Shown: piece by piece, positions 42,962 to 52,001 of the stretch | Position numbering within the stretch: position 1 is the stretch's first letter | Layout of the letters: each line of letters starts with the position of its first letter | Source of the DNA: [Eubacterium] eligens ATCC 27750 | GTDB lineage: Bacteria > Bacillota > Clostridia > Lachnospirales > Lachnospiraceae | Direction of reading: 5' to 3' | DNA: 64,000 nucleotides | Assembly: GCF_000146185.1 (NCBI RefSeq) | Contig: NC_012778.1 | Location: 20,001-84,000 of the forward strand | Notes under the pieces: model-generated | Database searches by the model: none | What the model saw: only the letters and a program-made list of their open reading frames with translations | What the model was told of the DNA's origin: nothing | Program-made: the position numbers and the translations under genes

Positions 42962-44191
42962 ATGTTAAAGAATATTCTGGTAGGTCAGTCAGGCGGACCG
43001 ACATCGGTTATTAATTCATCATTATATGGAGTGATTGAGGAAGGACTTAGAAATAAGGAAAAGATTGGCACTGTGTATGGCATGGTGCATGGAATTGAGG
43101 GATTTCTGGCAGGCAATTTCATTAATCTTTCTGAAGTGGCAGATAATGAGCCAATTGATAGATTAAAGATAACACCGGCTTCTTTTCTTGGAAGTTGCAG
43201 GTATATGCTTCCAGAAGATTTAGGGGATAATGTGTATGATAAATTGTTTGATACATTTGCACAGATGAACATTGGATATGTGTTCTATATTGGTGGCAAT
43301 GATTCAATGGATACAGTGTCAAAATTATCAAGAGTGGCATTATTGAAGAAATCGGACATAAGATTTATAGGTGTACCTAAGACAATTGATAATGATCTTG
43401 TAATGACAGATCATACTCCAGGGTATGGTTCAACTGCAAAATATGTTGCTTCAACATTAAAAGAAATTATACTTGACGCAACATGTTATGCACATCCGTC
43501 TGTGACAATTGTTGAACTTATGGGAAGGCATGCAGGCTGGGTTACAGCGGCATCAGTACTTGCTAGAACAGAGTATAGCAGAAATCCTTATCTTATATAT
43601 ATGCCAGAGCATGCATTTGATATGGAAGAATTCAAGAAGTCACTTAAGGCGGCACTTGAACAGGAAACTGCAGTTGTTGTGTGCGTATCAGAAGGAATTG
43701 CGGACAAAGACGGCAGATTCATATGTGAATATGCAGATGCAGCATCGGTTGATGGTTTTGGACATAAGATGCTTACAGGCTGTGGAAAGTATCTTGAAAA
43801 TTATGTTAAAGCAGAATTTGGAATCAAATGCAGAAGTATTGAGCTTAATCTTCCACAGAGATGTTCATCACTTCTTGCTTCAGCAACAGATATTGATGAA
43901 GCCGAAAAAGCAGGAAAGGCAGCGGTTGTAGCAGCTCTTGACGGTGAAACTGGAAAAATGATTACGTTTGTAAGAGATGATACTAACGGATATGAGATTA
44001 ATTACGGACTTGCAGATGTGAACGATATATGCAATAAGGAAAAGAAGTTCCCAGCAGAATGGATAACCGCAGATGGAACAGATATTTCTGATGAGTATAT
44101 TAAGTATGTAAGACCACTTATTCAGGGAACTAATATTGCGGAGTATTCAGATGGGGTGCCGGTTCATCTGAAGCCTGCTTATTACAGATAA
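42962..44191 (+). CDS. pfp: PPi-type 6-phosphofructokinase (copy 1)
   Basis: It phosphorylates fructose 6-phosphate, probably with pyrophosphate. The 409-aa protein has the N-terminal loop VGQSGGPTSVINSSL, GGNDSMDT near residue 111 and VPKTIDNDLVMTDHTPGYGS near 138. Asp in GGND and Lys in PKTIDND mark PPi-dependent enzymes; ATP enzymes have Gly at both places. ATG 42962 is preferred because AGGAGG lies 7 nt upstream; ATG 42956 would nearly touch it. A paralogue lies on the opposite strand at 48499. It stands as a single unit with inverted repeats upstream and a strong terminator. Confidence 0.92.
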   Translation: MLKNILVGQSGGPTSVINSSLYGVIEEGLRNKEKIGTVYGMVHGIEGFLAGNFINLSEVADNEPIDRLKITPASFLGSCRYMLPEDLGDNVYDKLFDTFAQMNIGYVFYIGGNDSMDTVSKLSRVALLKKSDIRFIGVPKTIDNDLVMTDHTPGYGSTAKYVASTLKEIILDATCYAHPSVTIVELMGRHAGWVTAASVLARTEYSRNPYLIYMPEHAFDMEEFKKSLKAALEQETAVVVCVSEGIADKDGRFICEYADAASVDGFGHKMLTGCGKYLENYVKAEFGIKCRSIELNLPQRCSSLLASATDIDEAEKAGKAAVVAALDGETGKMITFVRDDTNGYEINYGLADVNDICNKEKKFPAEWITADGTDISDEYIKYVRPLIQGTNIAEYSDGVPVHLKPAYYR

Positions 44192-44214
44192 CATTAAATA
44201 TTAAATAAAAATAA

Positions 44215-44254
44215 AAATGACAGCACGCTATTGACAGCGTGCTGTCATTTTTGT
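44215..44254 (+). terminator. Terminator after pfp copy 1
   Basis: Perfect 15-bp stem AAATGACAGCACGCT/AGCGTGCTGTCATTT with a 6-nt loop and a T-run. Confidence 0.94.
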
Positions 44255-44331
44255 AATATATCAAAGCTACTTAAGAATTTTATTAAAAGAATGGCAGGTT
44301 AGGATGCCGTTTTGTTACGAAGGGAGCAGAT

Positions 44332-44787
44332 ATGCAGCGGGAGTCACTCCATTGTGGAGAGCTTATAAAGCGTCTTAATGATATTCTTGGAAGATGTTCC
44401 AATGAGGAGTTAAGAGCAGATGACATGACATCTTCACAGGTTAAGATGCTTATGATGATTAATGAAACTAAAGATGAATGTATTACGCTTAAGGAGCTTG
44501 AGAAGCACTTTGGCGTAGCCCAGGCGACAATAGCGGGAACAGCAGCGAGGCTTGAAAAGAAGGGAATGATAGAAAGCTTCTATGACCCTTCGGATAAAAG
44601 AGTCAAGCATGTGAGAATAACAGACAAGGGCAGAACCATGTGCGTTCATGCAGGTAAGGCAATGCATGACAAAGAAAAATGGTTTCTTTCATCGCTTTCT
44701 GCTGACGAAAAAGAAGAATTACACCGTCTGTTACAAAAAGTATACGATGATGTGAATAACTGTGAAAGGAAGTGTAAGAAATGTTAA
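44332..44787 (+). CDS. MarR family regulator of the ABC exporter operon
   Basis: A 151-aa winged-helix regulator. Its recognition region reads LKELEKHFGVAQATIAGTAA followed by LEKKGMIESFYDPSDKRVKH, the MarR helix-turn-helix and wing. The C-terminus ends in CERKCKKC, a Cys cluster that could sense metals or redox state. AAGGGAG precedes ATG 44332. It overlaps the first ABC gene by 7 bp, so it is the leader of a three-gene operon, a common arrangement for drug exporters with MarR control in Lachnospiraceae. Confidence 0.88.
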   Translation: MQRESLHCGELIKRLNDILGRCSNEELRADDMTSSQVKMLMMINETKDECITLKELEKHFGVAQATIAGTAARLEKKGMIESFYDPSDKRVKHVRITDKGRTMCVHAGKAMHDKEKWFLSSLSADEKEELHRLLQKVYDDVNNCERKCKKC

Positions 44788-46526
44788 AAACTTTATCAGC
44801 ATATATTGGTGAGTATAAAAAAGTCTCGATAAAAACGCCAATATATATAATTGTTGAAGTGCTTATGGAAATACTTATTCCGTTTGTTACGGCAAGTATT
44901 ATCGATAAGGGTATTCAGGCGGGAGACATGAGCAAGGTGTTGATGTACGGTGGACTTATGCTTGTGCTTGCATTTATAAGTCTATTTGCTGGAATTCAGG
45001 CAGGAAAATATTCGGCTTTGGCCTCTACCGGCTTTGCATGTAATTTAAGAGAGGGAATCTATTCGAATATCCAGAATTTCGCATTCTCTAATATAGACAA
45101 ATACAGCACAGCAGGTCTTATTACCCGTATGACTACTGATGTTACAAATGTGCAGAATGCATATCAGATGATTCTTAGAATTGCGGTAAGAGCACCACTT
45201 ATGATGATATGCAGTATGGTTATGTGCTTTATTATCAATCCTACATTAAGTTTTATATTCTTAGGTGCGCTTATTCTTCTTGGATTTGTACTTTTCTTTA
45301 TTATATATAAGGTTACTCCAATATTCACAGAAGGTTTTGCTAAATATGATGATTTAAATGCGAGTGTTCAGGAGAATGTCACAGGAATCAGAGTTGTCAA
45401 AGCATTTGTAAGAGAAGACCATGAGAATAAGAAATTCAGTAAGGCTGCCGGGAATCTTTACAAAATATTTGTTAAGGCGGAATCATGGCTTGCATTCAAC
45501 AATCCTATTATGATGTTTGTTATATACGGAAGTATTATTGCACTTTCATGGTTTGCAGCACATTTTATTACTGATGGAACTATGACAACGGGTAACCTGA
45601 CATCAATGTTTTGCTATGTAATGAGCATGATGATGTCACTTATGATGCTTTCTATGATATTTGTTATGGTTTCGATGAGTGTGGCGAGTGCAAGACGAAT
45701 TGCTGAGGTTCTTAATGAGAAGGCTGATATTACTAATCCGGAGAATCCGGTTATGGAAGTACCTGACGGAAGAATTGATTTCAACCATGTGAACTTCACA
45801 TACAAGAAAGACAGCGACAAGGATGCTCTTGAAGACATAGATATCCATATAAATGCGGGCGAAACAATCGGTATTATAGGCGGAACGGGCTGTGGAAAGT
45901 CAAGCTTCGTTAATCTGATAAGCCGTCTGTATGATGTTAAGGATGGTTCTGTATGCGTAGGCGGAATTGATGTAAGAGACTACGACCTTGAAACTCTTCG
46001 TAATGAGGTTTCAGTTGTTCTTCAGAAAAATGTGCTTTTCTCAGGAACTATTCTTGATAATTTGAGATGGGGCGATGAAAATGCGTCTGAGGAGGATTGC
46101 ATAGAAGCCTGCCGTCAGGCCTGTGCAGATGAATTTATCGAGAGAATGCCTGATAAATACAATACATGGATTGAGCAGGGGGGAAGCAATGTTTCCGGTG
46201 GTCAGAGACAGAGACTTTGTATCGCAAGAGCACTGCTTAAGCACCCGAAGGTTCTTATTCTTGATGATTCAACAAGTGCTGTTGATACAGCCACAGACGC
46301 TAAGATTAAGAAAGCATTTGCAACAAAGATACCAGGAACTACCAAGATTATCGTATCACAGAGAATTTCAAGTATTCAGGACGCAGACAGAATATTGGTG
46401 CTTGAGAATGGCTGTGTGAGTGGTTTTGATACTCATGAAAATCTTGTTGAGAACAATAAAGTTTACCGCGAAATCTACGAGGTCCAGACACAGGGCGGCG
46501 GTGATTTTGACGAGGCAGGAGAATAG
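44781..46526 (+). CDS. Heterodimeric ABC exporter, subunit with degenerate ATP site
   Basis: A 581-aa half-transporter: six membrane helices (about residues 15-310) followed by an ATPase domain. Walker A is GGTGCGKSS (about 369) and the signature is VSGGQRQ (about 470). The catalytic Glu after Walker B is replaced (LILDDSTSA, Asp) and the H-loop His is Gln (VSQRIS). Loss of both marks the degenerate partner of heterodimers such as BmrCD or TM287/288. The second subunit at 46537 has both residues. The gene starts inside the end of marR. Drugs or lipids are likely cargo. Confidence 0.92.
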   Translation: MLKTLSAYIGEYKKVSIKTPIYIIVEVLMEILIPFVTASIIDKGIQAGDMSKVLMYGGLMLVLAFISLFAGIQAGKYSALASTGFACNLREGIYSNIQNFAFSNIDKYSTAGLITRMTTDVTNVQNAYQMILRIAVRAPLMMICSMVMCFIINPTLSFIFLGALILLGFVLFFIIYKVTPIFTEGFAKYDDLNASVQENVTGIRVVKAFVREDHENKKFSKAAGNLYKIFVKAESWLAFNNPIMMFVIYGSIIALSWFAAHFITDGTMTTGNLTSMFCYVMSMMMSLMMLSMIFVMVSMSVASARRIAEVLNEKADITNPENPVMEVPDGRIDFNHVNFTYKKDSDKDALEDIDIHINAGETIGIIGGTGCGKSSFVNLISRLYDVKDGSVCVGGIDVRDYDLETLRNEVSVVLQKNVLFSGTILDNLRWGDENASEEDCIEACRQACADEFIERMPDKYNTWIEQGGSNVSGGQRQRLCIARALLKHPKVLILDDSTSAVDTATDAKIKKAFATKIPGTTKIIVSQRISSIQDADRILVLENGCVSGFDTHENLVENNKVYREIYEVQTQGGGDFDEAGE

Positions 46527-46536
46527 GAGGCAGCAT

Positions 46537-48435
46537 ATGGATAAGAATATTGATATGAAGAATAAGAAGAATAAAGAAAATCCACTTCATCTTATGAAGA
46601 GGCTGCTTGGATATATTTTAAAGAATTACAAGTTTTCGTGTATAGCAGTGCTTGTGTGCATTCTTGTTTCAGCACTTACAACACTGATAGCAACGCTGTT
46701 TATCCAGAAGCTTATTGACAGTTATATTATTCCGCTGACACAGTCAGCAGTACATGATTATGCACCGCTTGCAGGCGCACTTATTAAGCTCGCTGCAGTT
46801 CTTATGGTCGGTGTATTATGTTCATATTGCTACAACAGAATTATGGTAAATGTTGGTCAGGGAACTTTAAAGAAGTTGAGATTAGAGCTGTTTACTAATA
46901 TGGAGTCACTTCCTATTAAGTATTTTGATACTCATGCACACGGCGATATCATGTCAGTATATACTAACGATATCGACACATTAAGACAGCTTATAAGTCA
47001 GAGTATACCTCAGGTCATCAATTCATGCATTACACTTGTATCTACATTTGTAAGTATGATTGTGCTTGATATTCCGCTTACAATCGTATCGGTTGTGATG
47101 GTTGTTATTATGCTTTATGTAACTTCCAAGCTGAGTGCACTTTCCGGAAAATATTTCGTTGAGCAGCAGAAGGATATCGGTAAGGTTAACGCTTATATCG
47201 AAGAAATGATGGAAGGACAGAAGGTTGTCAAGGTGTTCTGCCACGAGGACAAAAGTATTGAGCAGTTTAAGGAGATTAACAACAGGCTTCGTGAGAGTGC
47301 CAATAACGCTAACAAGGTTGCTAATATCACAATGCCTGTTAATGGTAATATAGGTAATATCAGCTATGTATTATGTGCAATAGTTGGTGGTATTCTTGCT
47401 CTGAGTGATTTTTCAGGACTTACAATTGGTACACTTGTTGCTTTCTTAAGTCTTAACAAGAGCTTTACACAGCCTGTAACACAGATAAGCCAGCAGGTGA
47501 GCAGTATCGTTATGGCGATGGCTGGTGCCGGAAGAGTATTTGAGTTATGTGACGAGAAGCCGGAGGTTGACGAAGGTTTCGTTGAGCTTGTAAATGTAAG
47601 ATACAACAAGAACAATGAGCTTATTGAGACTAAAGAAAATACTGAGATGTGGGCATGGAAGAAGCCGGCAAAGGACGGCAGTAGTGCAGAGTACACAAGA
47701 CTTGCTGGTGATGTAACATTTGACGGAGTTGACTTTGGCTATAATCCGGACAAAATGGTACTTCACGATATTAAAATGTATGCTACACCGGGACAGAAGA
47801 TTGCATTTGTCGGAAGTACCGGAGCAGGAAAAACTACAATTACTAATCTTATCAACAGGTTCTATGATATTCAGGATGGTAAAATCAGATATGATGGAAT
47901 TAACATCAACAATATTAAGAAAAATGATTTAAGACGAAGCCTTGGTATCGTTCTTCAGGATACTAACCTCTTTACGGGTACAATCATGGATAATATCAGA
48001 TACGGAAGGCTTGAGGCGAGTGATGAGGAATGCATCGCAGCAGCAAGACTTGCCAATGCTGATGGATTCATCAAGAGACTTCCGGATGGCTATAATACTG
48101 TGCTTTATGGCGGAGGTGCTAATTTAAGCCAGGGACAGAGACAGCTTCTTGCAATTGCAAGAGCAGCGGTAGCAGACCCACCTGTACTTATTCTTGATGA
48201 AGCTACTTCATCTATTGATACAAGAACAGAGCGACTTGTCCAGAAGGGTATGGATGCGCTTATGTCAGGAAGAACATCATTTGTTATTGCCCACAGACTT
48301 TCTACAGTCCGCAATGCAGACTGTATTATGGTTATGGAGCAGGGAAGAATTATCGAGCGTGGAACACACGACCAGCTCATGGAAGAGAAGGGCAGATATT
48401 ATCAGTTGTATACTGGTAAGAGCATATCAGCGTAG
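46537..48435 (+). CDS. Heterodimeric ABC exporter, catalytic subunit
   Basis: A 632-aa half-transporter with six membrane helices and an ATPase domain. Walker A is GSTGAGKTT (about 425), the signature LSQGQRQ (about 528), Walker B LILDEATSS with the catalytic Glu and the H-loop AHRLS with His. The region between the membrane and ATPase domains has an insertion of about 40 residues (KENTEMWAWKKPAKDGSS) not found in most exporters. ATG 46537 is preferred because AGGAGG lies 6 nt upstream; the frame stays open further back inside the first ABC gene. The start lies 10 nt after the partner's stop. Confidence 0.93.
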   Translation: MDKNIDMKNKKNKENPLHLMKRLLGYILKNYKFSCIAVLVCILVSALTTLIATLFIQKLIDSYIIPLTQSAVHDYAPLAGALIKLAAVLMVGVLCSYCYNRIMVNVGQGTLKKLRLELFTNMESLPIKYFDTHAHGDIMSVYTNDIDTLRQLISQSIPQVINSCITLVSTFVSMIVLDIPLTIVSVVMVVIMLYVTSKLSALSGKYFVEQQKDIGKVNAYIEEMMEGQKVVKVFCHEDKSIEQFKEINNRLRESANNANKVANITMPVNGNIGNISYVLCAIVGGILALSDFSGLTIGTLVAFLSLNKSFTQPVTQISQQVSSIVMAMAGAGRVFELCDEKPEVDEGFVELVNVRYNKNNELIETKENTEMWAWKKPAKDGSSAEYTRLAGDVTFDGVDFGYNPDKMVLHDIKMYATPGQKIAFVGSTGAGKTTITNLINRFYDIQDGKIRYDGININNIKKNDLRRSLGIVLQDTNLFTGTIMDNIRYGRLEASDEECIAAARLANADGFIKRLPDGYNTVLYGGGANLSQGQRQLLAIARAAVADPPVLILDEATSSIDTRTERLVQKGMDALMSGRTSFVIAHRLSTVRNADCIMVMEQGRIIERGTHDQLMEEKGRYYQLYTGKSISA

Positions 48436-48444
48436 ACAGAAACA

Positions 48445-48478
48445 AAAAAGCAGGTGAGGAAAATCCTACCTGCTTTTT
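48445..48478. terminator. Bidirectional terminator between the ABC operon and pfp copy 2
   Basis: Stem AAAAAGCAGGT(g)AGGA/TCCTACCTGCTTTTT around an AAA loop, with A-run on the left and T-run on the right. It serves both strands. Confidence 0.92.
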
Positions 48479-48498
48479 ATTATGTAATAAGATTATTA

Positions 48499-49722
48499 TT
48501 ATGCATTAATATTAAGATGTCTTGGAAGACCGTCTACCATGATTGGTGAAAGCTCAGCCTGGATAAGTGGTCTGATGTAGTGGATGAGGTCGTCTGTTAC
48601 GAAGTCATCATCTGTAATCCACTCAAGAGGAACTTTCTTCTCGATGTTAGCAATCTGGTGAACATCATTAGTCTCTGTGATGCACATATATGGATCATCA
48701 GAAACTCTCTTAAGAACAACAACCTTACCTGTCTCGCCTTCAAATGCAGCCTTAACAGCAGCACCACCAACGTTGTATGCTTCTGTGATATCTGTACGGC
48801 TTGTCATATGAGCTGCACAACGCTGAAGTGTTGAAAGCTCGATAGCACGAGTCTTGATGCCAAGTTCAGCACCAATCTTGTTAGCAAGGAATTTAGCTGA
48901 GCCAGCAAGCTGCTTGTGACCAAATGCATCTACGAATTCTACATGCTCTGAAAGCTCGAATACATATCTTCCGTCAGCAACCTTAATACCTTCTGAAACA
49001 GCGATAACCATTGAACGGCCCTTAGCTGCAATTTCTTTAACTCTTGCCATGAAATGGTCGATATCAAATACTTTCTCTGGAAGGTAGATAAGGTCTACAC
49101 CTTCGCAGTCATCACTCTTTGCAAGAGCAGCAGCGGCTGTAAGCCATCCGGCATTACGTCCCATAATCTCTACAATAGTAACTGTAGGATAATCATATAC
49201 AAGACCATCTCTGATGATTTCCTTCATAGTAGCTGCGATAAACTTGGCAGCAGAACCAAATCCTGGTGTGTGGTCTGTAACAGCTAAGTCATTATCAATA
49301 GTCTTAGGTACACCCATGAATTTAATATCGCTTCCGGTTACGATTGCGTAATCAGATAACTTCTTGATAGTATCCATTGAGTCGTTACCACCAATATAGA
49401 AGAAATATTTGATATCAAGATCATCAAGAATCTTGAAAATCTTATCAAATGTTTCTCTGTCTTCGCTTATCTCAGGAAGCTTGTACCTGCATGAACCAAG
49501 ATAAGATGAAGGTGTTCTCTTTAATAAATCAATATCCATTGTTGAGTTAATCTTCTCTGAAAGGTCAACATACTGACCATCAAGAAGTCCCTTAATACCG
49601 TGGAGCATACCATAAACTTTCTTAGCTCCTCTGTCTATGGCTGTCTTATATACCCCAGCAAGACTTGAGTTGATAACAGAAGTAGGTCCTCCTGACTGTC
49701 CAACTATAACATTACCATCCAT
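48499..49722 (-). CDS. pfp: PPi-type 6-phosphofructokinase (copy 2)
   Basis: A 407-aa paralogue of the gene at 42962, on the opposite strand and 4.3 kb away, with the same key residues: VGQSGGPTSVINSSLAG, GGNDSMDT, VPKTIDNDLAVTDHTPGFGS and the catalytic EIMGRNAGWL. By these motifs it is also PPi-dependent. GGAGGAG lies about 8 nt before the ATG. In Lachnospiraceae one such enzyme usually carries glycolytic flux; the two may differ in regulation or substrate (for example sedoheptulose 7-phosphate), but nothing here decides this. It ends in the shared terminator. Confidence 0.92.
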   Translation of the reverse strand: MDGNVIVGQSGGPTSVINSSLAGVYKTAIDRGAKKVYGMLHGIKGLLDGQYVDLSEKINSTMDIDLLKRTPSSYLGSCRYKLPEISEDRETFDKIFKILDDLDIKYFFYIGGNDSMDTIKKLSDYAIVTGSDIKFMGVPKTIDNDLAVTDHTPGFGSAAKFIAATMKEIIRDGLVYDYPTVTIVEIMGRNAGWLTAAAALAKSDDCEGVDLIYLPEKVFDIDHFMARVKEIAAKGRSMVIAVSEGIKVADGRYVFELSEHVEFVDAFGHKQLAGSAKFLANKIGAELGIKTRAIELSTLQRCAAHMTSRTDITEAYNVGGAAVKAAFEGETGKVVVLKRVSDDPYMCITETNDVHQIANIEKKVPLEWITDDDFVTDDLIHYIRPLIQAELSPIMVDGLPRHLNINA

Positions 49723-49841
49723 ATTATATTCTCCTCCGAATCATATTTCTGCATAAAAAATGCAAGTGATTATGTGCATAGTTTAGCACAATTTCTATAA
49801 TCATACAACTTAAATGTTGAATATATTAATAATTATATTTA

Positions 49842-49870
49842 TGCAAATGTACAGGCTTTTATGATATAAT
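49842..49870 (+). promoter_or_regulatory. Putative promoter of the HD/Nudix/flavin-reductase operon
   Basis: A TGCAAA -35 (49842-49847), 17-bp spacer and an extended -10 TGA-TATAAT (TATAAT at 49865-49870). Confidence 0.55.
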
Positions 49871-49941
49871 TTTCAAGGTGATTTTAATGCCGCATGTACA
49901 AGATTATGAGATTATGTTTATGGGCAGGAATGGAGATTAAT

Positions 49942-50589
49942 ATGTCAGTTAAGATTAATTCTTACAAAGGGAGAAGCATAAGACAGGTATACAAGGAGAG
50001 AATCAAGAAGGATGAATATTCTAATGCGATTGACAGAATATGTAATAGATATAAGTTAGGACACATTAAGCAGAATGAGTCTGGCAGGGAATATAAGAAC
50101 AGGATGAATAAGCTGTTTTCAGATGATGTGATACAGAGTATGAAGAAATATTCGCATCATGGACGTACAAGCCTTTTCGGGCACAGTGTACATGTTTCTT
50201 ATTATAATTATCTTGTGTGCAAGAAATTACATCTTGATGAGAAGGCAGGAGCTAAGGCAGGACTTTTACATGACCTGTTTCTGTACGACTGGCACAAGTA
50301 TTCGCCTGGGAAGGGTGAGAGACTTCATGGTTTTGAGCATCCTACAAAGGCACTTAAGAATGCAGGAAAGTATTTTGATATAACAGAAAAAGAGGGAGAC
50401 ATGATTGCAAAGCATATGTTTCCATTGACAGTTACACCACCAAAATATAAAGAAACATTTGTTATTGTACTTGTAGATAAATTCTGCAGCTTTAATGAGG
50501 TGCTGGATGATTTCATACACAGGAAGTTCTGTGGAGCAAAGGATACAAGAATTAAATGGTTTGGTGCAGGTAAGGGAGAGAAACGATGA
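49942..50589 (+). CDS. HD domain protein (putative phosphohydrolase)
   Basis: A 215-aa protein of the HD superfamily. Visible metal ligands are His in SLFGHSVHVS, HD in AGLLHDLFLYDW (about residue 108) and later His residues (GFEHPT and AKHMFP), with an Asp in VDKFC. The family hydrolyses phosphate esters such as nucleotides or cyclic nucleotides, but the substrate is not known. GGAG lies 6 nt before ATG 49942; two upstream in-frame starts are weaker. The stop overlaps the next ATG (ATGA), so it is coupled with the Nudix gene. Confidence 0.78.
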   Translation: MSVKINSYKGRSIRQVYKERIKKDEYSNAIDRICNRYKLGHIKQNESGREYKNRMNKLFSDDVIQSMKKYSHHGRTSLFGHSVHVSYYNYLVCKKLHLDEKAGAKAGLLHDLFLYDWHKYSPGKGERLHGFEHPTKALKNAGKYFDITEKEGDMIAKHMFPLTVTPPKYKETFVIVLVDKFCSFNEVLDDFIHRKFCGAKDTRIKWFGAGKGEKR

Positions 50590-51278
50590 AATATTTAAGT
50601 GAAGAGCAGAATAAATGTTTTGTGGGAACGGGAGAACTTAATAAAGCTGGTGATAGTCTGGCTGTTTTCCTTGACAAATACGACCCTGATAAATATCAGA
50701 ATCCATGCAACACTGTGGATACGCTTGTATTTACAAAGGAAGATTCACAGGTTAAGAGAATTCTTCTTATAAAAAGAGGAAATCATCCATGTATTGGATT
50801 GTGGGCGTGTCCGGGAGGCTTTGTTGAGTTTAAAGAGAATCTATATGATGCGGCTTTAAGAGAGCTTCAGGAGGAAACTGGTCTGCATGATATTGAAGCA
50901 GAACAGCTTAAATCATATGGCGATTATGACCGTGACCCAAGAACAAGGATTATTACAACAGCATTTGTTGCATTGATAGATGAAGGCAGCCAGAAGGCTC
51001 AGGCTGGTGATGATGCAAGAGAGGCCGGATGGTTTGATATATCAGATGAACTGGTTAATAAGACAGAGGATAAGTCACTTATTAAGGAAGAATGGCTGTG
51101 CAGGCTGTCCAATGCTGATAAGAATATTAATATCTGTGCAAGGGTGGAAGTTACCTATAGAAAAGGTATTCTTAAGAACCGCACATATAAGGTTGTTGAC
51201 GGCGATGGGCTGGCAGCAGACCATGCGGCTATTATACTGGAAGGATACCATCATGTTAAGGAGGCATTTAACGCATGA
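50586..51278 (+). CDS. Nudix hydrolase with extra C-terminal domain
   Basis: A 230-aa protein. The Nudix box GGFVEFKENLYDAALRELQE with the following ETGL (about residues 76-98) is complete, with the RE and EE metal ligands. The central beta-sheet is preceded by PCNTVDTLVF and RILLIKRGNHP, as in ADP-ribose or NrtR-type proteins. The last about 70 residues resemble no wing-helix I can name; an NrtR-like regulator without a DNA-binding part or an ADP-ribose pyrophosphatase are both possible. It overlaps the genes on both sides by 4 bp. Confidence 0.78.
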   Translation: MKYLSEEQNKCFVGTGELNKAGDSLAVFLDKYDPDKYQNPCNTVDTLVFTKEDSQVKRILLIKRGNHPCIGLWACPGGFVEFKENLYDAALRELQEETGLHDIEAEQLKSYGDYDRDPRTRIITTAFVALIDEGSQKAQAGDDAREAGWFDISDELVNKTEDKSLIKEEWLCRLSNADKNINICARVEVTYRKGILKNRTYKVVDGDGLAADHAAIILEGYHHVKEAFNA

Positions 51279-51898
51279 GTGAGAAGATAAAGAAGAACGA
51301 GAAAGCTAAGAAGCAGACATGGAGAGCCGGCAATATGCTATATCCTGTGCCTGCTGTTATGGTAAGCTGTGCAAGAAAAGGAGAGAAGCCTAATATTATT
51401 ACGGTTGCATGGGCAGGAACTGTATGCTCTGATCCGGCGATGGTTTCGATATCTGTAAGAAAAGAACGCTACAGCCATGACATTATTAAGGAAACAGGAG
51501 AATTCGTTATTAATCTTACAACAAGAAAGCTTGCGAGAGCCACTGATTATTGTGGAGTAAAATCTGGCAGGGACGTTGACAAATTTGCAGATATGCATCT
51601 TACAGCAGCACCGTCAGTTAAGATTGAAGCTCCAGCAATTGCAGAAAGTCCTGTCAATATCGAATGTAAGGTAAAGCAGGTGTTAGAGCTTGGAAGCCAC
51701 GATATGTTTATAGCAGAGGTTATGGCTGTAAATGTAGATGAAAGCCTGTTAGATGAGAAGGGAACACTGCATTTGTCAGACGCAGACCTTATTGCATATT
51801 CGCATGGAAGATATTATGGACTTGGTGATTTCATAGGTAAGTTCGGATATTCCGTACAGAAGCCTTCTAAGCCAAAATCTTCCAGAAAGAAAAAATAG
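51275..51898 (+). CDS. Flavin reductase-like / flavoredoxin family protein
   Basis: A 207-aa FMN-binding split-barrel protein of the flavoredoxin type. Characteristic segments are PVPAVMVSCARKGEKPNIIT, DPAMVSISVRKERYSHDIIK and GEFVINLTTRKL, and the last about 20 residues form a basic tail (KPKSSRKKK). It could reduce flavins or carry electrons in the cytosol; partners are unknown. The gene overlaps the Nudix gene by 4 bp and ends the three-gene operon. The region after it holds the repeats at 51933-51960. Confidence 0.85.
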   Translation: MSEKIKKNEKAKKQTWRAGNMLYPVPAVMVSCARKGEKPNIITVAWAGTVCSDPAMVSISVRKERYSHDIIKETGEFVINLTTRKLARATDYCGVKSGRDVDKFADMHLTAAPSVKIEAPAIAESPVNIECKVKQVLELGSHDMFIAEVMAVNVDESLLDEKGTLHLSDADLIAYSHGRYYGLGDFIGKFGYSVQKPSKPKSSRKKK

Positions 51899-51932
51899 GG
51901 TTTACAAACCCAATATCCTGTGTTAGTATAAT

Positions 51933-51960
51933 TGTTACGAAATTGTTACAAATATATTAC
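51933..51960 (+). promoter_or_regulatory. WalR-like direct repeats upstream of the M23 gene
   Basis: TGTTAC occurs at 51933-51938 and 51944-51949 with 5 bp between, matching the WalR consensus TGTWAH-N5-TGTWAH. A third variant, TATTAC, follows at 51955-51960 in the same 11-bp phase. The set ends 13 bp before TATATT (51974-51979), a possible -10, so it overlaps the -35 region where an OmpR-type activator would sit. TATAAT at 51927-51932 is another possible -10, upstream of the repeats. Confidence 0.6.
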
Positions 51961-52001
51961 AAGAAGATAACTATATATTAACATAGTATTTGGAGGAACT
52001 C

